Of a stretch of DNA of 64,000 nucleotides, positions 36,457 through 45,328 are shown piece after piece (position 1 is the stretch's first letter; each line of letters starts with the position of its first letter). A program made the translations under genes and the position numbers. Origin of the DNA: Halobacillus dabanensis (GTDB taxonomy: Bacteria; Bacillota; Bacilli; Bacillales; Halobacillaceae). The stretch is taken from the NCBI RefSeq assembly GCF_900114165.1, contig NZ_FOSB01000010.1, positions 89,293-153,292 of the forward strand, given 5' to 3'. The notes beneath the pieces were generated by a model. That model had not been told where the DNA came from and searched no databases. It worked only from the letters and a program-made list of their open reading frames with translations.

Positions 36457-37788
36457 ATGGGGTTAACAAAAGAAGAAATTTACAAAAAAATCGATGAGGA
36501 AAACGTCAAGTTCATCCGCCTTCAGTTTACGGATATGCTTGGCACAATCAAAAATGTGGAAATTCCACTGAGCCAGTTAGATAAAGCACTGGATGGCATG
36601 ATGATGTTCGACGGATCCTCTATTGAAGGATTTGTGCGTATTGAGGAGTCTGATATGTATTTAGTGCCAGACTTGGATACGTTTGTCGTTTACCCATGGA
36701 CATCTGAAAAGGGGAAAGTGGCACGATTCATCTGTGATATTTATAACCCGGATCAGACACCATTCGAAGGGTGCCCGCGTTACAATCTGAAACGTAACAT
36801 TAAAAAAATGGAGGAACTTGGCTTTTCTTCCTTCAACATTGGGACAGAGCCGGAATTCTTTTTGTTTAAATTAGACGAAAAAGGCGAGCCTACAATGGAA
36901 TTGAACGATAGAGGTGGCTATTTTGACCTTGCTCCTACCGATTTAGGGGAGAATTGCCGTCGTGATATCGTCCTTGAGCTTGAAGAAATGGGCTTTGAAA
37001 TTGAAGCATCCCACCATGAAGTAGCACCTGGACAGCATGAAATTGATTTTAAATATGCAAATGCAGTAAAACACTGTGACGATATTCAAACTTTCAAGCT
37101 TGTGGTTAAGACCATTGCACGACAGCATGGTTTACACGCAACCTTCATGCCGAAGCCGCTGTTTGGTGTTAACGGATCAGGAATGCATGCCAACATGTCT
37201 TTGTTCAATGAAAACGGTAATGCCTTCTTCGACGAAAAAGGGGAAGAACAGCTTTCTGAAGTGGCCTATCAGTTCACGGCTGGCATCATCAAACATGCTA
37301 CAAACTTCACAGCTGTAACAAACCCGACTGTTAACTCATATAAACGCTTGGTACCAGGCTATGAAGCTCCTTGTTATGTTGCCTGGTCAGGACAAAACCG
37401 CAGCCCACTGGTACGTGTACCGACATCCCGTGGATTGAGCACTCGTATTGAAGTCCGCAGTGTAGACCCGGCTGCCAACCCTTATATGGCAATGTCTGTT
37501 CTTCTTGCTGCAGGTCTTGATGGAGTGAAGAATAAATTAGAGGCACCAGCACCTGTCGATCGCAATATCTATGTGATGGATAAGAAAGAGCGCGAAGCTC
37601 ATGGAGTGAAAGATCTCCCGGCTACTCTTTTTGATGCTCTTGAAGAACTTCAACAAGACCCAATCATGGTGGAAACTCTTGGTGAGCACTTATTTGAACA
37701 TTTTATTGAAGCTAAAGAGATCGAATGGGATATGTTCCGTACCCAAGTCCATCCATGGGAACGCGAGCAATACTTGCAAACATACTAA
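36457..37788 (+). CDS. glnA: Glutamine synthetase, type I-alpha
   Basis: A 443-residue enzyme making glutamine from glutamate, ammonia and ATP; forms dodecamers. Seen: FDGSSIEGF (~53), GTEPEFFLF (~130), the ATP-site region [17 protein letters not shown] (~290), and RSPLVRVP. It lacks the adenylylation-site insert typical of I-beta enzymes, matching feedback-controlled Bacillus GlnA. Feedback-inhibited GlnA also works as co-regulator for GlnR. ATG 36457 follows GAGAGGGGA. Confidence 0.98.
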   Translation: MGLTKEEIYKKIDEENVKFIRLQFTDMLGTIKNVEIPLSQLDKALDGMMMFDGSSIEGFVRIEESDMYLVPDLDTFVVYPWTSEKGKVARFICDIYNPDQTPFEGCPRYNLKRNIKKMEELGFSSFNIGTEPEFFLFKLDEKGEPTMELNDRGGYFDLAPTDLGENCRRDIVLELEEMGFEIEASHHEVAPGQHEIDFKYANAVKHCDDIQTFKLVVKTIARQHGLHATFMPKPLFGVNGSGMHANMSLFNENGNAFFDEKGEEQLSEVAYQFTAGIIKHATNFTAVTNPTVNSYKRLVPGYEAPCYVAWSGQNRSPLVRVPTSRGLSTRIEVRSVDPAANPYMAMSVLLAAGLDGVKNKLEAPAPVDRNIYVMDKKEREAHGVKDLPATLFDALEELQQDPIMVETLGEHLFEHFIEAKEIEWDMFRTQVHPWEREQYLQTY

Positions 37789-37790
37789 TA

Positions 37791-37829
37791 AAAAAAAGCC
37801 TTGGCTATACCTGGTCAAGGCTTTTTTGA
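37791..37829 (+). terminator. Intrinsic terminator after glnA
   Basis: AAAAAAAGCCTTG pairs with CAAGGCTTTTTT. Confidence 0.88.
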
Positions 37830-37981
37830 CTTGAGAATTTTTTTGGCCAGGTTATTTTATAATGATGGTACCCTTTTATAATTCAGAGAACCAACCCTCA
37901 TTTTTTGTAATGGAACGGGAGTAAATATGTTTCCAAAACCGCTTTTATGACTTATTAGGTTCTAAGAAGTGTTGTCTTTAA

Positions 37982-37999
37982 TGAGTGAATATTCATTCA
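37982..37999. promoter_or_regulatory. FadR-like operator (TetR-type box)
   Basis: TGAGTGAATATTCATTCA matches the B. subtilis FadR (YsiA) consensus as I recall it, TGAATGAMTANTCATTCA, in all but one position. The palindrome extends outward to GAGTGAAT/ATTCACTC. It lies about 50 bp before a MaoC-type hydratase gene. Confidence 0.6.
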
Positions 38000-38051
38000 C
38001 TCTATTGATTTATAGCAATCTATTTAAATATGGTAAAAGGAAGTGGATACC

Positions 38052-38435
38052 TTGAAGTTGAAAAGTGGAGATGTTTTTTCTCATACCCATACATTCACTA
38101 GGGAAGAAGTGGAGCAGTTTGGGATGCTGACAGGAGATCAAGGGAGACATCATACGGAACAAGATTCAGGAGGTAGGGTTATGGTACAAGGTCTGATGAC
38201 TGCAAGCATCGCTACCAAAATAGGAGGAGACTTGAATTATATCGCAAGGAAAATGGTTAGTGAGTTTTTACGGCCAGTATTTACTGGCGATACAATTACT
38301 TGTGAAGTCACACTCACCAAGGTGGAAAGAATGGAAGGTCGGAAAAATCTTGAAATGACTTCGATTTATACAAACCAACTCGGCAAGATTGTCATGCAGG
38401 GAACCAGTCATGGAATAATTAAAAGTATAAAATAA
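38052..38435 (+). CDS. MaoC-type hot-dog (R)-specific enoyl-CoA hydratase
   Basis: A 127-residue hot-dog protein. The hydratase motif is recognisable as LTGDQGRHHTE with Asp and His in the positions of the GDxNPIH signature, followed by VMVQGLMTASIATK. Likely acts on acyl-CoA or acyl-ACP thioesters (PhaJ-like), which agrees with the FadR-like box upstream. Start TTG 38052 is preferred because AAGGAAG (38036-38043) would be only a few bases from the in-frame GTG at 38043. A single gene unit; not at this place in B. subtilis. Confidence 0.75.
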   Translation: MKLKSGDVFSHTHTFTREEVEQFGMLTGDQGRHHTEQDSGGRVMVQGLMTASIATKIGGDLNYIARKMVSEFLRPVFTGDTITCEVTLTKVERMEGRKNLEMTSIYTNQLGKIVMQGTSHGIIKSIK

Positions 38436-38479
38436 ATCATTTTATCTGTGCATTGGAGGGGATCTGAAATGGGTGTTCC

Positions 38480-38611
38480 ATGGATGTCGTACAAATTGAG
38501 GTAACGAGAGCGTGGGAGATTGTTGGGAGAATTGGGCGATACTTCCAATGGTTGTTTAGGGAAAGAAGTGTTCAATTGATAAGACTGAATAAAAGACGAG
38601 GTCGAAAATAA
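38480..38611 (+). CDS. Putative 43-residue basic peptide
   Basis: An open frame MDVVQIEVTRAWEIVGRIGR... rich in Arg and Lys at its C-terminus (NKRRGRK), ending just before a strong terminator. Its own ribosome site is poor: GGAGGGG (38455-38461) is 18 bases away and better placed for an overlapping 11-codon frame (ATG 38469, TAA 38502). The two overlapping frames may be coupled, or this is a relic. Not recognised. Confidence 0.3.
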   Translation: MDVVQIEVTRAWEIVGRIGRYFQWLFRERSVQLIRLNKRRGRK

Positions 38612-38613
38612 CA

Positions 38614-38645
38614 AGAGACGAGCGAAATGAGCTCGTCTCTTTTTT
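38614..38645. terminator. Bidirectional terminator at the end of lexA
   Basis: AGAGACGAGC/GCTCGTCTCT, perfect 10-bp stem with T run on the plus strand; it also closes lexA coming from the right. Confidence 0.85.
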
Positions 38646-39267
38646 AATGGACTGTACGGTATAAGCCTACTACTTTACCTAATATGGAAACATCATTTAG
38701 CAAGATTGGCTCCATGGTGGCATTTTCAGGTTGAAGGCGGATATGATTTCTTTCTTTAAAGAACCGTTTCACTGTCGCTTCTTCGTCTTCTGTCATAGCG
38801 ACAACGATATCACCGTTAAGAGCAGTTTGTTGTTGCCTTACAATGACCATATCCCCGTCTAAGATTCCGGCTTCGATCATACTTTCCCCTTGTACGATCA
38901 GGACAAACGTATTGTCCTCTGAGCCAACCAAGGTGTCCGGAAGCGGTACATACTCCTCAATGTTTTCCACTGCAGTGATTGGAGAGCCCGCAGTAACTTT
39001 ACCAATTACTGGAGCGTAGGAAGCTTCAGTTCTAGGGATACTATGATCTTCCTCTAACTCTATGACTTCAATGGCTCTTGGTTTCGTAGGATCCCGTCTG
39101 ATATAGCCCTTTTTCTCTAATCGAGAGAGATGGCCATGAACAGTAGAACTGGAGGCTAATCCTACTGATTCCCCTATTTCCCTTACAGAGGGAGGATAGC
39201 CTTTCATCACTACTTGTTCTTTAATAAAATCTAATATTTCCTGTTGCCGCTTTGAAAGTTTACTCAT
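38644..39267 (-). CDS. lexA: LexA repressor
   Basis: A 207-residue SOS repressor and self-cleaving S24 protease. The N-terminal winged helix ([13 protein letters not shown] ... [21 protein letters not shown]) binds SOS boxes. The Ala-Gly cleavage site is in KVTAGSPI (~94); the catalytic Ser is in GESMIEAG (~131) and Lys in EATVKRFF (~168). ATG 39267 follows GAGGTG. Divergent from the 31-residue SOS peptide and yneB, sharing the box cluster at 39360-39427. Confidence 0.97.
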   Translation of the reverse strand: MSKLSKRQQEILDFIKEQVVMKGYPPSVREIGESVGLASSSTVHGHLSRLEKKGYIRRDPTKPRAIEVIELEEDHSIPRTEASYAPVIGKVTAGSPITAVENIEEYVPLPDTLVGSEDNTFVLIVQGESMIEAGILDGDMVIVRQQQTALNGDIVVAMTEDEEATVKRFFKERNHIRLQPENATMEPILLNDVSILGKVVGLYRTVH

Positions 39268-39303
39268 AGATTAGCACCTCGTACATAGGATTATAGTAAC
39301 CAC

Positions 39304-39332
39304 ATTGTACCATGCATCTGTAAGTAATACAA
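39304..39332 (-). promoter_or_regulatory. lexA promoter
   Basis: On the minus strand TTGTAT (39332-39327), 17-bp spacer, TACAAT (39309-39304). Confidence 0.6.
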
Positions 39333-39353
39333 ACAAGCGTTCGAAAAAAGCTG

Positions 39354-39381
39354 TTGACAAGAACATACATTCGTATATAAT
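39354..39381 (+). promoter_or_regulatory. SOS promoter of the ORF31-yneB operon with LexA box in the spacer
   Basis: TTGACA (39354-39359) and TATAAT (39376-39381) 16 bp apart. The LexA box AGAACATACATTCG (39360-39373) fills the spacer. Confidence 0.8.
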
Positions 39382-39397
39382 TTAAAGTAACAAAAAG

Positions 39398-39427
39398 CGA
39401 ACACAAGTTCTTAAGAACGTTCGTTCT
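39398..39427. promoter_or_regulatory. Two further LexA boxes in the lexA/ORF31 divide
   Basis: CGAACACAAGTTCT (39398-39411) and AGAACGTTCGTTCT (39414-39427), both with GAAC-N4-GTTC cores, adjacent and downstream of the plus-strand -10. Confidence 0.8.
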
Positions 39428-39447
39428 CAAAAAACGGAGGGATTTTT

Positions 39448-39543
39448 ATGTTTAACAAACTTTCAAAGCTTGATTACACGTATATTATCTTATTTATTGT
39501 TAGTTTCATCATTCTCTATTATTCTATGGTCACAACTGTATAA
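39448..39543 (+). CDS. 31-residue SOS-controlled single-pass membrane peptide (yneA position)
   Basis: ATG 39448 has CGGAGGG 7 bases upstream and opens a 31-codon frame. A short polar start with two Lys (MFNKLSKLDY) is followed by about 20 hydrophobic/aromatic residues (from YTYIILF to YYSM) that must span a membrane; the end is VTTV. It is the first gene behind a LexA-controlled promoter with three boxes, exactly where B. subtilis has yneA (105 residues, membrane anchor plus LysM). No LysM or other exported domain is present. By position it is a candidate SOS division inhibitor reduced to an anchor, comparable in size to Caulobacter SidA. Function is inference; the ORF call rests on SD, promoter and composition. 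Confidence 0.72.
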   Translation: MFNKLSKLDYTYIILFIVSFIILYYSMVTTV

Positions 39544-39561
39544 AAATAGATTAATAAGTGA

Positions 39562-40230
<669 letters not shown>

Positions 40231-40253
40231 GCAAGTTAATATATAGTATATGG

Positions 40254-40284
40254 GGCAAGGATCCGTGGATCTCTTGTCTTTTTC
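40254..40284 (+). terminator. Hairpin between yneB and ynzC
   Basis: GGCAAG-GATCC pairs with GGATC-T-CTTGTC, then TTTTT. May reduce ynzC expression relative to yneB. Confidence 0.7.
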
Positions 40285-40328
40285 ATGTTTATCCGATCCA
40301 AACTATGATTAAAAAGGAGTAGGATCTA

Positions 40329-40562
40329 ATGCTATCTAAAGAAAAAATCAATCGTATCAATGAGTTAGCAAATAAATCGAAACAAGAAGGACTATCAAAA
40401 GAGGAAAAAGAGGAGCAACAAACATTAAGACAGGAATATTTGAAAAGTGCTCGTAAGTCTTTCAAAAATCAGCTAAAAGGTGTGACTGTGGTTGATCCTA
40501 AAGGGAATGACGTAACCCCTGAGAAACTACGCCAAATGCAGAGAAATGAAAAAAAGAATTAA
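40329..40562 (+). CDS. ynzC: YnzC, DUF896 small SOS protein
   Basis: A 77-residue protein with the DUF896 helical hairpin at its start (LSKEKINRINELANKSKQEGL in part, then EEQQTLRQEYLK), known structurally as a two-helix unit. LexA-regulated in B. subtilis; role unknown. ATG 40329 has AAAGGAG 8 bases upstream. Third gene of the SOS group. Confidence 0.92.
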   Translation: MLSKEKINRINELANKSKQEGLSKEEKEEQQTLRQEYLKSARKSFKNQLKGVTVVDPKGNDVTPEKLRQMQRNEKKN

Positions 40563-40572
40563 GTAAAACTTC

Positions 40573-40606
40573 TCCGCGCTCGATTCTATTTCGGGGGCGG
40601 ATTTTT
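40573..40606 (+). terminator. Intrinsic terminator after ynzC
   Basis: TCCGCGCTCGA/TCGGGGGCGGA pairs in 10 of 11 positions, then TTTTT. Confidence 0.82.
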
Positions 40607-40743
40607 ATTGTTTATTTCCAGCAAATCAGGGGAAATTATTTGAGAGACTATATTAGATTTGCGCACAATGCTTGTTTCAGAGCGAAATTCATTATAGGAT
40701 AATACATGGTACATATACCTGAAGAGAAAGGGGAACATTGAAC

Positions 40744-42747
40744 ATGGCAAACAGCCTTGAACAAACATCAATCAATACAATTCGAACTTTAACAATCGAC
40801 GCAGTGGAAAAAGCAAATTCTGGTCACCCGGGAATGCCTATGGGGGCAGCTCCGATGGCATATACATTGTGGACACAATTTATGGACCACAATCCGAAGA
40901 ACTCTAACTGGTTCGACCGCGACCGTTTTGTCCTTTCAGCTGGTCACGGTTCCATGCTTCTTTACAGCTTGCTTCATTTATCTGGATACAATGTGACAAT
41001 GGACGACCTTAAGTCCTTCCGTCAGTGGGATTCTAAAACTCCTGGACACCCTGAGGTTGGCCACACTGATGGTGTAGAGGCTACTACAGGTCCTCTTGGT
41101 CAAGGAATTGCAATGGCTACAGGTATGGCTATGGCAGAAGCTCACCTGGCAAGTAAGTATAATCGTGAAGGTTATAATGTCGTGGATCACTATACCTATA
41201 CAATTTGTGGAGATGGTGACTTAATGGAAGGTGTATCGCAAGAATCTGCTTCTCTTGCTGGACATCTGGGACTTGGAAAACTAATCGTCCTTTACGATTC
41301 TAACGATATCTCTCTAGACGGTGATCTTGACCGTTCTTTCAGTGAAAGTGTTGAAAAACGATATGAGGCATATGGTTGGGAAGTTATCCGTGTTGAAGAA
41401 GGCACAAATACAGAAGAAATCACAAAAGCACTAGAAAAAGCGAAAGCCAACACGAAACAACCGACGATGATCGAAGTTAAGACAGTCATCGGTTACGGTT
41501 CTCCGAATAAATCAGGGAAATCTGCTTCTCACGGTGCCCCACTAGGCGATGATGAAGTAACAGCTGCAAAACAGTTCTATGAGTGGGAACACGAGCCGTT
41601 CCATGTACCTGATGAAGTTTATCAAGATTTTAAAGATAAAGTTCAAAAGAATGGTCAAGATAAAGAACAATCCTGGAATGAACTGGTCGCTCAGTATAAA
41701 GAAGAGTATCCTAAACTTGCAGAAGAATTTGAAAGAGCGATACGTGGCGAGCTTCCTGAAGGATGGGATAAAGAGCTTCCTTCATACACAGTAGGGGAAG
41801 ACAGCCCGGCAACGCGTGCTGCTTCAGGTGACGCTATTAATGCTCTATCAAAAACAATTCCTAACTTTTTCGGTGGTAGTGCGGACCTTGCAGGTTCCAA
41901 CAAAACAACGGTAAAAGGGGAAGAAGACTTCTCCCGTGAAAATTACGCGGGCCGTAATATCTGGTTCGGTGTTCGGGAGTTCGCAATGGCGGCTGCCTTG
42001 AATGGCATGGGCCTTCACGGAGGGCTGAAAGTTTATGCAGGTACGTTCTTCGTATTCAGTGACTATTTACGTCCAGCTGTTCGTTTGTCTGCCATAATGA
42101 ACCTTCCAGTGAACTATGTATTCACCCATGATTCAGTTGCTGTAGGAGAAGATGGTCCTACACATGAGCCAGTAGAGCAACTAGCTTCTTTACGTGCTAT
42201 GCCTAACCTTTCTGTCTTAAGACCTGCAGATGGGAACGAAACCAATGCTGCATGGAGACTAGCACTGGAATCTGAAACAATGCCTACTGCTCTTGTGCTT
42301 ACACGTCAAGGGCTTCCTACTTTAGAAGGAACAGAAGAGAAGGCTTATGAGGGAATGAAGCAAGGTGCTTATATTTTGAGTGATTCTGATAAAGAAGAGC
42401 CGGATGCGATTCTTCTCGCTTCAGGTTCTGAAGTTCAACTTATTGTACAAGCTCAAGCGGAACTGAAGAAAAAAGGTTATGATGTTCGAGTGGTAAGTGT
42501 ACCTTCATTCGATCGTTTCAATGCTCAACCTCAAGAGTATAAAGAAAAAGTGCTACCATTGAATGTGCGGAAACGTCTAGCCGTAGAGATGGGAGCATCA
42601 TTCGGATGGGAGCGTTATGTAGGTTTGGATGGTTCTATCATCGGAATAGATACATTCGGTGCATCAGCTCCTGGCGATACAGTTATTGAAAATTATGGCT
42701 TTACAGTTGAAAATGTAGTTAAACATGCTGAAAACTTGATGAAATAA
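40744..42747 (+). CDS. tkt: Transketolase
   Basis: A 667-residue ThDP enzyme of the pentose phosphate pathway. [11 protein letters not shown] (~27) and the ThDP/metal motif [12 protein letters not shown] (~155), the GEDGPTHEP signature in the Pyr domain (~465) and a full C-terminal domain are present. Start ATG 40744 is used, with AAAGGGG 10 bases upstream; in-frame TTG 40738 is too close to it. Neighbourhood matches B. subtilis (ynzC-tkt-...-yneF). Confidence 0.97.
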   Translation: MANSLEQTSINTIRTLTIDAVEKANSGHPGMPMGAAPMAYTLWTQFMDHNPKNSNWFDRDRFVLSAGHGSMLLYSLLHLSGYNVTMDDLKSFRQWDSKTPGHPEVGHTDGVEATTGPLGQGIAMATGMAMAEAHLASKYNREGYNVVDHYTYTICGDGDLMEGVSQESASLAGHLGLGKLIVLYDSNDISLDGDLDRSFSESVEKRYEAYGWEVIRVEEGTNTEEITKALEKAKANTKQPTMIEVKTVIGYGSPNKSGKSASHGAPLGDDEVTAAKQFYEWEHEPFHVPDEVYQDFKDKVQKNGQDKEQSWNELVAQYKEEYPKLAEEFERAIRGELPEGWDKELPSYTVGEDSPATRAASGDAINALSKTIPNFFGGSADLAGSNKTTVKGEEDFSRENYAGRNIWFGVREFAMAAALNGMGLHGGLKVYAGTFFVFSDYLRPAVRLSAIMNLPVNYVFTHDSVAVGEDGPTHEPVEQLASLRAMPNLSVLRPADGNETNAAWRLALESETMPTALVLTRQGLPTLEGTEEKAYEGMKQGAYILSDSDKEEPDAILLASGSEVQLIVQAQAELKKKGYDVRVVSVPSFDRFNAQPQEYKEKVLPLNVRKRLAVEMGASFGWERYVGLDGSIIGIDTFGASAPGDTVIENYGFTVENVVKHAENLMK

Positions 42748-42755
42748 CCGTATTC

Positions 42756-42789
42756 AGCTGCCTCTGTTATGGAGGCAGCTATTTTTTTT
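42756..42789 (+). terminator. Intrinsic terminator after tkt
   Basis: AGCTGCCTC/GAGGCAGCT with a 7-base loop and eight T. Confidence 0.9.
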
Positions 42790-42795
42790 CTAGTT

Positions 42796-42824
42796 TTCTT
42801 AACGCCTATATCCTATGATATAAT
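42796..42824 (+). promoter_or_regulatory. Extended -10 promoter of the candidate 6S-like RNA
   Basis: TGA-TATAAT (42816-42824) with a weak -35 TTCTTA (42796-42801), 17-bp spacing. Start expected near 42831. It is not followed by an ORF for over 200 bp. Confidence 0.65.
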
Positions 42825-42830
42825 AGGGAA

Positions 42831-43000
42831 TAAGAATTATTGTTGTCTCTTTTGATGTTATACATCCTAGGGCAGGCACTGAAATCAGTTCTCTTCCTGG
42901 GCCCCCACTATTGATTGCATTTGATAGCGATAGAGGGGAAAGCTATGGCTGGAACTGTTCGGTTAAACGGAATAGGGGCTAATATCATAAAACGACTATT
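42831..43000 (+). ncRNA. ssrS: Candidate 6S-like structured RNA
   Basis: A rod-shaped fold can be drawn: closing stem TGATGTTA (42853-42860) with TAATATCA (42980-42987); CCTA (42866-42869) with TAGG (42973-42976); a roughly 16-by-15-nt open bubble; CAGTTC (42886-42891) with GAACTG (42952-42957); apical stem CCCC-A-CTATTG (42903-42913) with CGATAG-A-GGGG (42928-42938). A long hairpin with a central bubble flanked by stems is the architecture of 6S RNA, which binds sigma-A RNA polymerase. It has its own promoter and a length of about 160-170 nt. The right end is uncertain. It could instead be a leader of yneF. Confidence 0.5.
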
Positions 43001-43063
43001 GTATTCTAAAAATCGTTTTACTATACTATTATGGGAGACAACACGAAGGAGGAAGACGAAGTC

Positions 43064-43288
43064 ATGACATTGGGGATCGTATGGGTTATCATCATAGCCT
43101 TGTTGACTCTTGTCGGTGGTGCAGCTCTAGGTTTCTTCATCGCAAGAAAGTATATGATGAACTATTTAAAGAAAAACCCACCAATCAACGAACAAATGTT
43201 ACGCACATTGATGATGCAGATGGGTCAGAAACCATCACAGAAGAAGATCAATCAAATGATGCGTTCGATGAACAATCAAATGAAATAA
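43064..43288 (+). CDS. yneF: YneF, UPF0154 small membrane protein
   Basis: A 74-residue protein with one N-terminal membrane segment followed by the conserved block [20 protein letters not shown] and [20 protein letters not shown]. Function unknown. ATG 43064 is chosen with GAAGGAGG 11 bases upstream; the in-frame ATG at 43031 precedes that site. B. subtilis has sirA between tkt and yneF; none is present here. Confidence 0.9.
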   Translation: MTLGIVWVIIIALLTLVGGAALGFFIARKYMMNYLKKNPPINEQMLRTLMMQMGQKPSQKKINQMMRSMNNQMK

Positions 43289-43295
43289 TGAATCG

Positions 43296-43328
43296 AGCCT
43301 TCTTTCATCTTTGGAAAGAAGGCTTTCT
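43296..43328 (+). terminator. Hairpin terminator after yneF
   Basis: AGCCTTCTTTC/GAAAGAAGGCT, 11-bp perfect stem, then TTCTCT. Confidence 0.72.
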
Positions 43329-43429
43329 CTATGTAATGTTCAAAGGATATTCACAAGCTCCAACATCGTTTTTTGTGAACCGCTCTGATACAATAGGGAC
43401 GACAATGAATGAGTAGGATGTGATTATTA

Positions 43430-44131
43430 ATGGATGTGAATGTATTTCTCGCTTTTGGTGCGGGGTTTTTATCGTTCCTATCTCCATGTGTCTTTCCTTT
43501 ATATCCAGCTTTCCTTTCCTACATAACAGGAATGAGTGTTCAAGAGTTAAAAGAAGACAATGGGATGTTGAAGAAAACGAGTCTGATTCATACAGCAATG
43601 TTTTTGTTAGGCTTTACAACAATTTTCTTAGTACTAGGTTTCTCCGGCTCGTTCTTTGCACAGTTCTTAATACACAATGAAACGATCATCAGGCGACTAG
43701 GTGCGATTTTAATAATATTTTTCGGTTTTGTCATTATCGGGGTATTCAACTTTGATTTTTTGATGAAAGATAGAAAAATTTCCTTTAAAAACCGCCCTTC
43801 TGGTTATCTGGGTACTTTCCTCATCGGGCTTACATTTTCCCTTGGATGGACGCCTTGTACGGGTCCTATACTAGCAGCTGTTTTGTCTCTTGGAACAGAC
43901 TCACCGGACCTCTTTTTAGTTATGATGCTAGCTTATTCCCTTGGGTTCTCTGTACCGTTCGTAGCCTTATCCTTCTTCATTGGTAAATTGAACTGGATTA
44001 AACGGCATAGTGCGGGCATTGTAAAAGCAGGGGGCTATGTCATGATCTTTGTTGGTATTGCTCTATACTTTAATTGGATGGCTAAACTTACCTCATATCT
44101 AGCAGGTCTCTTTAATTTTCAAGGGTTCTGA
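43430..44131 (+). CDS. ccdA: Cytochrome c biogenesis thiol-disulfide transporter CcdA
   Basis: A 233-residue polytopic membrane protein (about six segments) of the DsbD/CcdA family. The two redox cysteines are in LSPCVFPLYPAF (~17) and GWTPCTGPILAA (~144). It passes electrons from cytoplasmic thioredoxin to extracytoplasmic thioredoxins, such as the TlpA-like protein encoded at 48911, for cytochrome c and spore work. ATG 43430 has AGGATGTG upstream. Leads a group with mrpB-like and ccdC. Confidence 0.94.
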   Translation: MDVNVFLAFGAGFLSFLSPCVFPLYPAFLSYITGMSVQELKEDNGMLKKTSLIHTAMFLLGFTTIFLVLGFSGSFFAQFLIHNETIIRRLGAILIIFFGFVIIGVFNFDFLMKDRKISFKNRPSGYLGTFLIGLTFSLGWTPCTGPILAAVLSLGTDSPDLFLVMMLAYSLGFSVPFVALSFFIGKLNWIKRHSAGIVKAGGYVMIFVGIALYFNWMAKLTSYLAGLFNFQGF

Positions 44132-44201
44132 GAGATGGATTTTAGTGTACATTTGTATTATGATGTGTGGTATAGATTAAAAACATAAAAGGAGTAATTG
44201 T

Positions 44202-44630
44202 ATGACCCGAACAAACGACATTATTTTAAGAACAACAACTACGCTAATTGCCTTTATCCTACTAGGGTTTTCCATTTACTTGTTTTTCGCTGGGCATAAT
44301 GCACCTGGTGGTGGGTTCATCGGGGGTCTGATGACTTCTGCGGCGATTATTCTTATGTATATGGCTTATGGTATTCAAGCGATGGAAAAGATTTTGCCTA
44401 TTAATTTCCGTCAGATTATCCCGGTTGGTCTAATCATAGCTGCAGCTACTGGAATCGGGGGGATGATTTTCAATGCCCCGTTTCTTACCCAGACTTTCGC
44501 CTACTTCCAGCTTCCTATTCTTGGTAAAACAGAACTAGCGACAGCACTACTTTTTGATCTTGGTGTATATCTGGCAGTTGTCGGTGTTACGATGACAATT
44601 ATTTTAACAATCGCAAATGATCGCGGGTAA
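44202..44630 (+). CDS. Orphan MrpB/MnhB-family Na+/H+ antiporter subunit
   Basis: A 142-residue membrane protein with four hydrophobic segments. GHNAPGGGFIGGLMTSAAIIL (in pieces GHNAPGGGFIGG, LMTSAAIILMYMAYG) is the MnhB/MrpB signature. Normally MrpB works only within the seven-subunit Mrp complex, but no mrpA, C, D, E, F or G gene is in the window; instead it stands between ccdA and ccdC. ATG 44202 follows AAAAGGAG. It may be a second copy that feeds into a complex encoded elsewhere, or have a separate role. Confidence 0.85.
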   Translation: MTRTNDIILRTTTTLIAFILLGFSIYLFFAGHNAPGGGFIGGLMTSAAIILMYMAYGIQAMEKILPINFRQIIPVGLIIAAATGIGGMIFNAPFLTQTFAYFQLPILGKTELATALLFDLGVYLAVVGVTMTIILTIANDRG

Positions 44631-44640
44631 GGGAGAATTC

Positions 44641-44796
44641 ATGGCTGAAGCTTTAGACAAAAATGATACTAAATTCAATGGCGGAGAAGTGGTAGAGGAA
44701 TACAAAACACTTCAACCTGAGTTAAGCACAATGGTTATTACTTTTGTAGAAAAAATGGTGGTGTCCTCGAAGCCGCCGAAACGTTTGTTATCCTAA
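44641..44796 (+). CDS. 51-residue protein of unknown function between mrpB-like and ccdC
   Basis: ATG 44641 has AAGGGAG 6 bases upstream and is 10 bp after the mrpB-like gene, so it is probably co-transcribed. The sequence starts MAEALDKNDTKFNGGEVVEEY, and then has an amphipathic stretch ELSTMVITFVEKMVVSS and a basic end KPPKRLLS. It is not MrpC and has no clear membrane span. Not recognised. Confidence 0.62.
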   Translation: MAEALDKNDTKFNGGEVVEEYKTLQPELSTMVITFVEKMVVSSKPPKRLLS

Positions 44797-44830
44797 ATTT
44801 GTAAGGACAGAAAAGAAAGAGTGAATCTTT

Positions 44831-45313
44831 ATGTTGTGGTTGATTGCAAGTACTATAATCGCTGCCGTAATGGCAACCGGGATGATTTTTGTCCGATTGC
44901 GTGCCGCCAAGCAGCCGGCGAGTGTTAAAAAAATCATCTTGCCACCTTTTTTCATGAGCACTGGTGCTCTGATGTTTGTGTTTCCGATGTTCCGGGTTCA
45001 GTGGAGCCAGGTGCTTGAAGCTCTGATGATTGGTGTAATTTTTTCCGTTTTCCTAATTCGCACATCAAAATTCGAGGTGAGAGATGGGGAAATTTATTTA
45101 AAACCATCTAAAGCGTTCATCTTTATACTTTTCGGCTTGTTAATTCTCCGAGTTGTCTTCAAAATAATTATTGGACAGCATGTATCCTTTGGCGAAACAA
45201 GCGGTATGTTTTTCCTTCTTGCCTTTGGTATGATCATAACGTGGCGTCTAGCGATGTTGAGGCAATATTTACATTTAGAAAAGAATATCGAACCAAAAAA
45301 GGACCTGGCATAA
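44831..45313 (+). CDS. ccdC: CcdC (YneJ), cytochrome c biogenesis membrane protein
   Basis: A 160-residue membrane protein with about five hydrophobic segments, DUF1453/CcdC family (VRLRAAKQPASVKKIILPPFFMSTG in pieces RAAKQPASVKKIILPP, FFMSTGALMFVFP). In B. subtilis ccdC lies near ccdA but is not essential for cytochrome c. ATG 44831 has GAAAGAGTG upstream. Its stop codon lies inside the loop of the terminator. Confidence 0.88.
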   Translation: MLWLIASTIIAAVMATGMIFVRLRAAKQPASVKKIILPPFFMSTGALMFVFPMFRVQWSQVLEALMIGVIFSVFLIRTSKFEVRDGEIYLKPSKAFIFILFGLLILRVVFKIIIGQHVSFGETSGMFFLLAFGMIITWRLAMLRQYLHLEKNIEPKKDLA

Positions 45314-45328
45314 GCCGGGTCCTTTAAC
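45297..45328. terminator. Bidirectional terminator between ccdC and yneK
   Basis: AAAGGACCTGGC/GCCGGGTCCTTT with loop ATAA, in which the TAA is the ccdC stop. It serves both converging genes. Confidence 0.82.
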
